From: Methanomicrobiaceae archaeon
GTDB lineage: Archaea > Halobacteriota > Methanomicrobia > Methanomicrobiales > Methanomicrobiaceae
Length of the DNA: 11,407 nt
Assembly (NCBI GenBank): GCA_030628325.1
Contig: DAOVRB010000010.1
Location: 1 to 11,407 of the forward strand
Direction of reading: 5' to 3'
The position numbers were made by a program, and so were the translations under genes. Positions 6,358 to 11,407 of the stretch are shown here, one piece after another. The notes below the pieces were generated by a model that made no database searches, had not been told where the DNA came from, and was given only the letters and a program-made list of their open reading frames with translations. Positions within the stretch are counted from its first letter, which is position 1. Each line of letters opens with the position of its first letter.

Positions 6358-7098
6358 TTATTGCAGAACGCTTTTCTCATATTCACTGATCATGAAGAAT
6401 TTTGAGAATTTGCCTTCCTTTTTGTTTATTATAACACCGGCTTCAGATAGTCTTTTTATGTGCCAGTGTACTGTACTCTTGTCGATACCGATCATTCTTG
6501 AGACAGAATTGTTTGAAATCCCCGGTTTTTCTTTAATTATATGAATTATCTTCTTTGTAGTAACATTTCGGCAAAGTGCCATTATTACTCTCTGCTCGTG
6601 ACTGAATCTTGATTTGTTTTGAAAATAGCAGAACATATGCCCTGTTTTTACTGAAACAATATCCCTGTTCTTTTCAAGCATGTAGAGATGATACCTGATG
6701 GTTCCTGTGTTAATCGCTGTATATGCATTAATCTCAGTTGTAGTGCATCTGGGATTATTACAAATAAATTTCATAATCTTCTTTCTTTTCTCATTTGGGG
6801 TTTTCTCATCCCACTTTCCAAGGATGAAAGGAATGTACTTTAAGAGACAGAGAGAGGAAAAAACTGCTCCTGATATAAACAAAATTTTAATCCATAACGG
6901 TGTATCCTCAAAATTTCTTATCCCGTCAGTTCCTGAAGAATCGATATAGTCTCCGGGAAGAGTTGAACCGGTGATGATATAGCCATCTGTTTCCCATGAT
7001 GCAGATGCTGGAGCTGTTGTTGATGCCAGCAGGATAAGCAGGAAAAATAATGTAATTTTTAAAGATTTTGATTTAGAAATAGTAATTTTGCGTCCCAT
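6358..7098 (-). CDS. Membrane-anchored regulator with two winged-helix domains (protein R)
   Basis: This 246-residue protein has an N-terminal hydrophobic segment at 14-34 (signal peptide or first membrane helix), an outside loop at about 35-66, a membrane helix at about 67-94 and two cytoplasmic winged-helix domains. Domain 1 (about 103-160) has NTGTIRYHLYMLEKN as its recognition-helix region. Domain 2 (about 167-238) has IDKSTVHWHIKRLSEAGVI plus a basic wing. This resembles one-component membrane regulators of methanogens, in which an outside signal is coupled directly to DNA binding. The ATG at 7098 has a strong ribosome site (GGAGAGGAG) inside the preceding gene, with a 26-base overlap, so R and secreted protein A are co-expressed. 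R is the natural candidate to bind the motif shared by the three neighbouring promoters. That role and its signal are inferred. Confidence 0.8.
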   Translation of the reverse strand: MGRKITISKSKSLKITLFFLLILLASTTAPASASWETDGYIITGSTLPGDYIDSSGTDGIRNFEDTPLWIKILFISGAVFSSLCLLKYIPFILGKWDEKTPNEKRKKIMKFICNNPRCTTTEINAYTAINTGTIRYHLYMLEKNRDIVSVKTGHMFCYFQNKSRFSHEQRVIMALCRNVTTKKIIHIIKEKPGISNNSVSRMIGIDKSTVHWHIKRLSEAGVIINKKEGKFSKFFMISEYEKSVLQ

Positions 7099-7651
7099 TC
7101 AGCTCCTCTCCCTTTACGGCATACCACCACTCTCCCATCGGCAGTCCGCCTTCCTTGCGGATGAAAAAATAGGTCTGACCATTAATTTTCCTGTCAATAC
7201 CATCAAAGAATGGCCCTAATACATCACCCTCCGGGGAATACACCATAAGGCTCAGGTTTGCTGTTTCGTCCTTCCATTTGAGATTTAGGTTAAGTGTAGT
7301 AGTATATGATGTTATATTCTGACTGTGCCAGTTCAGCTTATTTTCTTCAATTGAAACAGGTTCTTTTGGCCATCCTTTTTTCCACCTGTTTACTTTCGTT
7401 TTCTGTTCATCCGACAATTCGTCATAAAACTGCGGCCACGCTTTTTGCAGGTATTCACCAATGGTTATATCTGTTCCTTCAATCTCATTCATTATTTCAA
7501 GCTGTTCGTCTGTTGCCTCTGCACACATTGCCTGTGTGGGCAGAACGAGAATCAAGGCAAAAAAGAAGATCAGCAATGCTGTCTGAGACTTTAAAAAAAA
7601 CCCTTTTTTTCGGTCCTGCCAGAGGTTATGTTGCTTTACCTTTTTTCTCAT
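7073..7651 (-). CDS. Secreted protein A: 53-residue module plus PPC-like beta domain
   Basis: A 192-residue exported protein. A long basic N-terminus (1-22) precedes a hydrophobic core (24-40), with probable signal cleavage near residues 41-44. Residues 44-96 are a charged, probably helical module (ATDEQLEIMNEIEGTDI...) that is 46/53 identical to the one in protein B. Residues about 112-192 form a predicted beta-sandwich: TTTLNLNLKWKDETANLSL, VYSPEGDVLG, GEWWYAVKG and a final NYYF, resembling PPC (bacterial pre-peptidase C-terminal) and similar carbohydrate- or surface-associated folds. No catalytic residues are recognisable. The gene overlaps the regulator R by 26 bases and shares its promoter design with B and C. 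Start ATG 7651 follows GAGGGTAAT. Function is unknown; it may be a ligand or envelope partner of R. Confidence 0.75.
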   Translation of the reverse strand: MRKKVKQHNLWQDRKKGFFLKSQTALLIFFFALILVLPTQAMCAEATDEQLEIMNEIEGTDITIGEYLQKAWPQFYDELSDEQKTKVNRWKKGWPKEPVSIEENKLNWHSQNITSYTTTLNLNLKWKDETANLSLMVYSPEGDVLGPFFDGIDRKINGQTYFFIRKEGGLPMGEWWYAVKGEELNGTQNYYF

Positions 7652-7675
7652 ATTACCCTCTTTTAAAGGTTAGAG

Positions 7676-7707
7676 TGCAATTATTGCATATCCTGTGGTA
7701 ATGCAAT
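7676..7707. repeat. TGCAAT palindrome and third copy in the leader of gene A
   Basis: TGCAAT-T-ATTGCA is a perfect palindrome at 7676-7688, and a further ATGCAAT lies at 7701-7707, an inverted partner of ATTGCAT at 7683-7689. With transcription predicted from about 7720, all three copies lie in the A leader. They could be an operator below the promoter or form an RNA stem (7 bp, 11-base loop). Confidence 0.4.
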
Positions 7708-7743
7708 GCCAATTAACTTCTAATTTACTTTAGGAAAGTGTAA

Positions 7744-7776
7744 ATATATAGCATTTCTCTGAGAACCATCCAACAA
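7744..7776 (-). promoter_or_regulatory. Promoter of A-R with upstream element TTGTTGGA
   Basis: On the minus strand TTGTTGGA (7769-7776) is followed after 18 bases by TATATAT (7744-7750). Within the spacer TCAG is at spacer positions 7-10. The same arrangement occurs before B and C. The predicted start near 7720 gives a leader of about 70 bases. The position upstream of TATA suits an activator site. Confidence 0.65.
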
Positions 7777-7800
7777 AAAAATGATCTCATATGAGATCAT
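7774..7800 (-). terminator. Perfect 20-bp palindrome plus T7 at the end of gene B
   Basis: ATGATCTCATATGAGATCAT (7781-7800) is a perfect palindrome covering the B stop codon (7797-7799). On the minus strand it is followed directly by seven Ts. As RNA it gives a stem of about eight pairs with a four-base loop and a U-tract, like a bacterial intrinsic terminator. It lies right next to the TTGTTGGA element of the A promoter (7769-7776), so it would insulate A from B transcription. Confidence 0.7.
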
Positions 7801-8381
7801 GAATAATACATCGGACCTGCTGAATCTGAATCTTCAGTATCGGGACCTAAAGAATAACTCCATGCATTTGAGGTATAATATCCTGATGACGGATACATTT
7901 TGATGTTTGATGCTTCAATATAACTTTCTGAGTTGCTGTATGCTGTAGAACTTACAGTCTGATCAGCGCTGTTTTTTAGTTTTACTTCGATATAATGATA
8001 TCTTGGTGTTCCACCATAAACCGTTGAATCTCCGCTATAATATATCCTGTTCGTCCCGCTGCTTATATATGCATTTGTTGACATTGAAGCCCGCGTGTTT
8101 TCATTTTCAGATACTGAATTATCTGATGACGGTTTTGGCCAGCTTTTCTTCCATTTGTTCACTTTTTCCTTCTGTTCGTCTGTGAGTTCTTCATAGAATT
8201 GCGGCCACGCCTTCTGGAGGTATTCTCCTATGGTGATGTCCGTTCCTTCGATCTCGTTCATTATCTTTAACTGATCATCAGTGGCTTCTGCTTTCAGGGC
8301 ACTTACCGGGGATACCGAGCAGATTATAAGTCCGAAGATTAAAAAAATCCCGAGCAGTGCACATTTCCTGTAGTTTTTCAT
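7797..8381 (-). CDS. Secreted protein B: shared 53-residue module plus Ser/Tyr-rich domain
   Basis: A 194-residue exported protein. The signal peptide is at residues 1-28 (basic start, hydrophobic 8-22, SPVSA before cleavage). Residues 31-83 are the module shared with protein A, with 24 consecutive identical residues in its centre (module positions 10-33). A low-complexity linker (84-100) leads to a C-terminal region rich in Ser, Tyr, Asn and Thr (YYSGDSTVYGGTPRYHYIEVKLKNS and similar), probably beta-structured and unlike A's C-terminus. No known enzyme motif is seen and no membrane anchor is present. AGGA before the ATG at 8381 is a modest ribosome site. It has its own promoter and a hairpin-T terminator, so it is a single-gene unit divergent from C. 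Function unknown. Confidence 0.75.
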   Translation of the reverse strand: MKNYRKCALLGIFLIFGLIICSVSPVSALKAEATDDQLKIMNEIEGTDITIGEYLQKAWPQFYEELTDEQKEKVNKWKKSWPKPSSDNSVSENENTRASMSTNAYISSGTNRIYYSGDSTVYGGTPRYHYIEVKLKNSADQTVSSTAYSNSESYIEASNIKMYPSSGYYTSNAWSYSLGPDTEDSDSAGPMYYS

Positions 8382-8436
8382 TTTTATTTCCTGTGTCTTG
8401 TTTTAATCTGACACAGATATGATTATAATATTCAGG

Positions 8437-8469
8437 ATAAATACCATTTTTCTGAGAAGTGTCCAACAA
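8437..8469 (-). promoter_or_regulatory. Promoter of B with upstream element TTGTTGGA
   Basis: On the minus strand TTGTTGGA (8462-8469) is followed after 18 bases by TATTTAT (8437-8443). The spacer shares TTCTCAGA and AAATG with the A promoter, with TCAG again at spacer positions 7-10. The predicted start near 8414 gives a leader of about 32 bases. Confidence 0.65.
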
Positions 8470-8509
8470 TCAGAGGCAGGGAAATTATTTGAGGCATTGA
8501 TTGTTGGAC
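8461..8509. repeat. 12-bp perfect inverted repeat between divergent genes B and C
   Basis: GTCCAACAATCA (8461-8472) and TGATTGTTGGAC (8498-8509) are exact inverted copies separated by 25 bases. Each arm contains the TTGTTGGA element of one of the two divergent promoters. The spacer holds a direct repeat GAGGCA (8473-8478 and 8491-8496). The layout suits two regulator dimers, or one bridging oligomer, acting on both genes. Confidence 0.7.
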
Positions 8510-8533
8510 GGAAATCAGGTTCATAATATATCT
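8501..8533 (+). promoter_or_regulatory. Promoter of C with upstream element TTGTTGGA; leaderless
   Basis: TTGTTGGA (8501-8508), then 18 bases, then TATATCT (8527-8533), with TCAG at spacer positions 7-10 (8515-8518). This matches the A and B promoters in spacing although most of the spacer differs. A start about 26 bases after TATA falls at about 8556, two bases before the ATG, and no Shine-Dalgarno is present, so the C message is probably leaderless. Confidence 0.65.
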
Positions 8534-8557
8534 CTTCAGGCATAGAGTTATTATTCG

Positions 8558-9793
8558 ATGAACAAAAAGAATAATCCTATAATAAAATTATTCAGGGGAT
8601 TTTTCAGTTTGACTCTGATTATCTGCCTTCTAATTCCGGTTGTCCACGCAGTCAACATTTTCGGCGAAGAGAAAATAATATTTACAGCTGAAGACGGAGC
8701 TTATGCCTATGGGGCAATTGATTCTGGCAATATCTTAATCTCCGAAATTTATCCAGCTAAAGACGGTTCCGGCTGGTCCAGGCTGTACCTGTACAATATC
8801 AGCAGTGAGATACTTGAAGAGCTACCTGTTGACGATCCTCCTGATTTTAAGCACATGGATCTTTATAAAAATATTGCTGTGTGGAAGGGAAAATTCAATC
8901 TCTATGCATATAATATTGATGAGAGAAATGCCCCCCAAGTAATAGCAGAGAATCTTAATTCGGTCAACGGCTTGAAAATTGAAGACAAGACGCTTGTAAT
9001 TACAGGAAGATATTCATTTCCGCGGGATTCAGATTATGATCATGGAGATATCTACACATATAATTTTAATGACGGGAGCCTGACTTGCTACGAACTGCCC
9101 GGTTGCCAGGGAACAGTTGCTATCTCCGGGAAATATATCGTATTTTCCGATGACAGGTACGGTCAGATGAAAAACACCGTTCATGTAATGAATCTGGAAA
9201 CCAGTGACAGATACCAGATCAGTGATGAAGAGAAGGGAGTATACTCATCTCCTGATATATCCGGTGAAAATATCGTCTATCGCTTTGATGAGGATTTTGG
9301 ATCATTCTTAAAGGATGAAGCGCCCCAGCAGCTTCTCCTGACCGATATCTCTACAAATAAAACCCGGGTTATTGCTGCCTCCCCGGGTGCGAGGATTTCA
9401 AGCCCTAAAATTGACGGCGACAATATTGTCTGGGGCGATAAAAGAAAAGGAACTTACTACTCGATATGGCTCTATAATCTCAATGAGAATAACGAAACAC
9501 TAATCTCAGATACGGAGGGAGAATACGGCAATGCAGTGGATATATCCGGCGATACAGTGATGTGGTCTGATCCTGTGGATGGCCGGAGTGTTTTAAAGAT
9601 AAAAAGGATTGCTTCCTCCGTAGTTTCAGGGGATATCCCTGAGAACACGCAACAGGTTTTGGAAAATCCGGGCACAAGCGATTTAGAGGACAATCCTCCT
9701 AAAACTGCCGGTCTGTCTTCAGGATTGCCCCTGCTGGCTGTAATCCTTGGTTTATGTTGTGTTGTAAGAAGAATGGTTGCATATAAAAAATAG
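8558..9793 (+). CDS. TolB-like beta-propeller cell-surface protein, C-terminally anchored (protein C)
   Basis: A 411-residue exported protein. The signal peptide is about 1-31 (hydrophobic 15-29, VVHA at the cleavage end). The body has repeated propeller-strand motifs: ISGKYIVFSDDR (189-200), ISGENIVY (234-241), IDGDNIVWGDKR (285-296), ISGDTVMWSD (329-338), with IYTYNF and IWLYNL type strands between them, as in TolB/WD40-like surface propellers of methanogens. A Pro/Asn/Asp linker (about 355-383) leads to a membrane helix (about 388-403) followed by R404-R405, similar in plan to archaeal C-terminal sorting tails, though a canonical PGF motif is absent (SGLP instead). It probably sits on the outer face of the membrane or S-layer. 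It is divergent from B and shares its control region. Confidence 0.8.
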   Translation: MNKKNNPIIKLFRGFFSLTLIICLLIPVVHAVNIFGEEKIIFTAEDGAYAYGAIDSGNILISEIYPAKDGSGWSRLYLYNISSEILEELPVDDPPDFKHMDLYKNIAVWKGKFNLYAYNIDERNAPQVIAENLNSVNGLKIEDKTLVITGRYSFPRDSDYDHGDIYTYNFNDGSLTCYELPGCQGTVAISGKYIVFSDDRYGQMKNTVHVMNLETSDRYQISDEEKGVYSSPDISGENIVYRFDEDFGSFLKDEAPQQLLLTDISTNKTRVIAASPGARISSPKIDGDNIVWGDKRKGTYYSIWLYNLNENNETLISDTEGEYGNAVDISGDTVMWSDPVDGRSVLKIKRIASSVVSGDIPENTQQVLENPGTSDLEDNPPKTAGLSSGLPLLAVILGLCCVVRRMVAYKK

Positions 9794-9799
9794 AATATA

Positions 9800-9982
9800 T
9801 CACACCTGACCCGGGCACATATCATTTTCGTGTAATTTTAAGGGAATGAGACAATATACGGGCAGTGCTCCACAAAGCATTATCTGCCAGATGCCTGACT
9901 TAAAGTCAAATCTGGCGCCTATGGTGTTTCTGAGTGCTGTCAGAATAAGCACTACAACAAAGAATATTACCGGAATTATCAT
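9800..9982 (-). CDS. Small membrane ORF (60 aa), possibly a permease N-terminal relic
   Basis: ATG at 9982 reads 60 codons. A strong hydrophobic helix at residues 1-17 (MIIPVIFFVVVLILTAL) and a second hydrophobic stretch at about 33-48 (WQIMLCGALPVYCLIPL) are visible. The IWQIML-GAL segment recalls the N-terminus of archaeal ArsB/SLC13-type anion permeases, after which the sequence diverges and stops, so this may be a decayed fragment of such a gene. The alternative is a genuine small membrane protein. No ribosome site is visible, and an in-frame stop lies a few codons upstream. The interval 9794-10064 holds nothing else I can support. Confidence 0.3.
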   Translation of the reverse strand: MIIPVIFFVVVLILTALRNTIGARFDFKSGIWQIMLCGALPVYCLIPLKLHENDMCPGQV

Positions 9983-10047
9983 GAGAATTATTGTGGATGA
10001 AGGTCAGAATCTTATGTAAGTTAGGGTATATTCCAGACATTTTACAT

Positions 10048-10062
10048 AAAAATAGGCAAAAA
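10048..10062 (-). terminator. Oligo-T terminator of hicBA
   Basis: On the minus strand two T5 runs (10058-10062 and 10048-10052) start three bases after the hicA stop, a typical archaeal terminator layout. Confidence 0.55.
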
Positions 10063-10064
10063 TA

Positions 10065-10280
10065 TTAGCTGAATTCATCCAAATGAATCCCGGTATCTTC
10101 GGAAATTTTGTCAAGTATTTTGGGATGAATAATTTTACCTGAATGTATGGGGACAGTGACTCTGATTCCTTCCTGATTTTTGTAGATTCTATGACTTCCA
10201 CTCTGTCTGACAGGTACATATCCGTGCTTCTCAAGTGTTTTGGAGACTTTTGCTGCATTAACACGTGGAGTCCTGCCCAT
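10065..10280 (-). CDS. hicA: HicA-family mRNA interferase toxin
   Basis: A 71-residue small basic protein with the double-stranded-RNA-binding-like HicA fold. The catalytic motif is GSHRIY with H30. VTVPIHSGKIIHPKIL (41-56) and the closing GIHLDEF (64-70) are typical. The family blocks translation by cleaving mRNA. It follows hicB by 4 bases, so the antitoxin is made first. The catalytic His is intact and the length is normal, so it may be active. HicA/HicB pairs are common on mobile or accessory DNA, which fits this stretch next to a possible gene relic. Confidence 0.9.
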   Translation of the reverse strand: MGRTPRVNAAKVSKTLEKHGYVPVRQSGSHRIYKNQEGIRVTVPIHSGKIIHPKILDKISEDTGIHLDEFS

Positions 10281-10284
10281 AATT

Positions 10285-10503
10285 TCATCCGGAAATTTCT
10301 ACGGTAGTAAGGCTAATCTGATGTAGTTTTGGAAGTTTTTGCCCTGATTTCATAATATCTTCAAGATGCAGTCTTATTGCATCTTCAATGTTTAGAAGTG
10401 TTTCCTCATAGGTATCTCCCTGGGCATAACATCCCTGAATTATAGGTACATGAGCAAAATATCCATCTTCATCCTTTTCAATTATGACACTGTACTGAGT
10501 CAT
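10285..10503 (-). CDS. hicB: HicB-family antitoxin, short form
   Basis: A 72-residue protein consisting of the HicB partial-RNase-H-like domain: YSVIIEKDEDGYFAHVPIIQGCYAQGDTYEETLLNIEDAIRLHLE (residues 4-48, cited in part) is typical. Many HicB proteins carry a C-terminal ribbon-helix-helix or HTH domain for autoregulation; here the chain ends at residue 72, directly after the first domain. It should bind and neutralise HicA but probably cannot repress its own promoter. No strong Shine-Dalgarno precedes the ATG at 10503. A TATA-like box about 30 bases upstream suggests a leaderless message. Confidence 0.88.
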   Translation of the reverse strand: MTQYSVIIEKDEDGYFAHVPIIQGCYAQGDTYEETLLNIEDAIRLHLEDIMKSGQKLPKLHQISLTTVEISG

Positions 10504-10529
10504 TGTTATTCTCTATCTGAATTTATTGG

Positions 10530-10536
10530 ATTATAA
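10530..10536 (-). promoter_or_regulatory. TATA box of hicBA
   Basis: On the minus strand TTATAAT is centred about 30 bases before the hicB ATG, which predicts a start within a few bases of the codon. No palindrome resembling a HicB operator was seen nearby. Confidence 0.45.
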
Positions 10537-10662
10537 CTTTTTAGTCTGTCAGGTTCCTGAGTTTGAATTGAGTACAAGTTAACAGCATCACAAATTGCAG
10601 GAAGAATTTTTCTCAATCAAAATGAGTCGCAACGAAATAAACCGGAATAACTTCTTCTCTCT

Positions 10663-10668
10663 AAAAAA
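10663..10668 (-). terminator. T6 run after the YhaN-like gene
   Basis: On the minus strand TCTTTTTTAG follows directly after the TAA at 10671-10673. It is consistent with archaeal oligo-T termination. The rest of 10504-10662 shows no gene beyond the hicB promoter. Confidence 0.45.
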
Positions 10669-10670
10669 GA

Positions 10671-11407
10671 TTAAAGCGAGGATTTCTCCCCAAGCTCAAT
10701 AACACCTGCGTCAGGCACCATCTCCTTTAACATTTCAGCAATCCCGGGATGACAGGTAAAGTACAGGATCTGATTTTCAGATGAGACGGTACGAATTGCC
10801 TCACATGTCTTTAAAGCCCTTTTTGGGTCAAAATTGACGAGAATATCATCAAAGACCAGTGGCAGGCGTTCAGAATGTTTGCCAAACTCCCTTATAAACC
10901 CAAAACGGAGTGCAAGATAAAGTTGTTCGACAGTCCCGCGTGAGAGTTCGTTAATCCCCTTCCTGTGCCTGTCACAGTCTTCAACAAAAATATCACGGGT
11001 ATCAACCTGTGAGAAGATATGCCTGTAACGCCCTCCGGTAATCTCAGAGAAAAAACATTCCGCCTCCTTAATAACCGCAGGCTGCCGCTCCTTCTCATAG
11101 AAATCAGTTGCCATATCCAGAATTTGCCTGGCCATCACAACAGATGCCCACTCTCTGGATTTCTCATGAAGTGACCCTGCAAGAGCACTTCTTTCCATCC
11201 TGAGTTCTGCTCCGGCATTTCCCGATTCAAGGTTCGTGATATCTCCCTTAATCCTGCCAACTTCCTGCTGCAAATCAGAAATTTCCTCAGATATCGCTTT
11301 AAACCGCTCTTCGGCTGCCGTGATCTCATCATGAAGGGTCTGCGGATCCAGAGATTCCAGTTCGGCAACTGCACTCCTGTATTTCTCCCCGTCACCGAAG
11401 AGACGTA
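10671..11407 (-). CDS. YhaN/SbcC-like AAA ATPase, C-terminal part (5' cut by window edge)
   Basis: The minus-strand frame is open from the window edge (first full codon at 11405) to TAA at 10671-10673, giving 244 residues. The first half is charged and heptad-like, probably coiled coil. The C-terminal ATPase lobe has an ABC-type signature ELSRGTVEQ (visible residues about 153-161), Walker B LPLVFDD (about 181-187) followed by ILVNFD, and the switch histidine in YFTCH (about 215-219). This set fits the YhaN family, relatives of SbcC/Rad50 thought to act on DNA together with a nuclease. The Walker A and hinge lie outside the window. A TTG at 11273 could be mistaken for a start, but the reading frame clearly continues upstream. 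Confidence 0.85.
   Translation of the reverse strand, partial: RLFGDGEKYRSAVAELESLDPQTLHDEITAAEERFKAISEEISDLQQEVGRIKGDITNLESGNAGAELRMERSALAGSLHEKSREWASVVMARQILDMATDFYEKERQPAVIKEAECFFSEITGGRYRHIFSQVDTRDIFVEDCDRHRKGINELSRGTVEQLYLALRFGFIREFGKHSERLPLVFDDILVNFDPKRALKTCEAIRTVSSENQILYFTCHPGIAEMLKEMVPDAGVIELGEKSSL

Noticed and set aside
7306..7701. Plus-strand 131-residue frame opposite gene A.
   Set aside because: It is antisense to a clear exported protein with a paralogue, and no ribosome site or promoter supports it.
9794..9840. T4 runs after gene C as a terminator.
   Set aside because: The runs are too short and scattered to call; the true end of the C transcript cannot be placed.
10004..10288. 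Minus-strand 94-residue frame overlapping hicA.
   Set aside because: It covers hicA in another frame; the HicA frame has the family motif and correct operon spacing.

Overview
This window reads as chromosomal DNA of a methanogenic archaeon, most likely of the order Methanomicrobiales; the order is inferred. The archaeal assignment rests on an EF-2 type translocase with a diphthamide site, archaeal-length S12 and S7, preQ0 genes (used in archaea for archaeosine in tRNA), TATA-box promoters, oligo-T terminators and leaderless genes. No marker gene fixes the genus.

Layout. 1-118 is the right end of an IS630-type insertion sequence, possibly inserted in the 5' part of a small minus-strand gene. 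388-2572 is a tight minus-strand operon, queD-queE-queC-Nudix hydrolase: three steps from dihydroneopterin/carboxypterin chemistry to preQ0, followed by an ADP-ribose-pyrophosphatase-like enzyme. 2573-2969 is a divergent intergenic region with two adjacent hairpins that may belong to an unannotated RNA. 2970-6258 is a shortened plus-strand str operon (rps12, rps7, EF-2) ending in oligo-T. It is followed by an opposing gene rather than the tuf/rps10 usual in many archaea.

6358-9793 is the most interesting part. It encodes a membrane-anchored regulator with two winged-helix domains (R), a small secreted protein whose gene overlaps R (A), a second secreted protein (B) sharing a 53-residue module with A at 46/53 identity but with a different C-terminal domain, and a divergent TolB-like surface beta-propeller (C). 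The promoters of A, B and C share one architecture, TTGTTGGA-N6-TCAG-N8-TATA, with identical spacing. The B and C copies form the arms of a perfect 12-bp inverted repeat between the divergent genes. I infer a small envelope regulon in which R, which spans the membrane, is the obvious candidate to bind the TTGTTGGA element.

9800-11407 is accessory: a possible small membrane-protein gene or permease relic, a hicBA toxin-antitoxin pair with a short antitoxin lacking a DNA-binding domain, and the C-terminal half of a YhaN/SbcC-like ATPase cut by the window edge.
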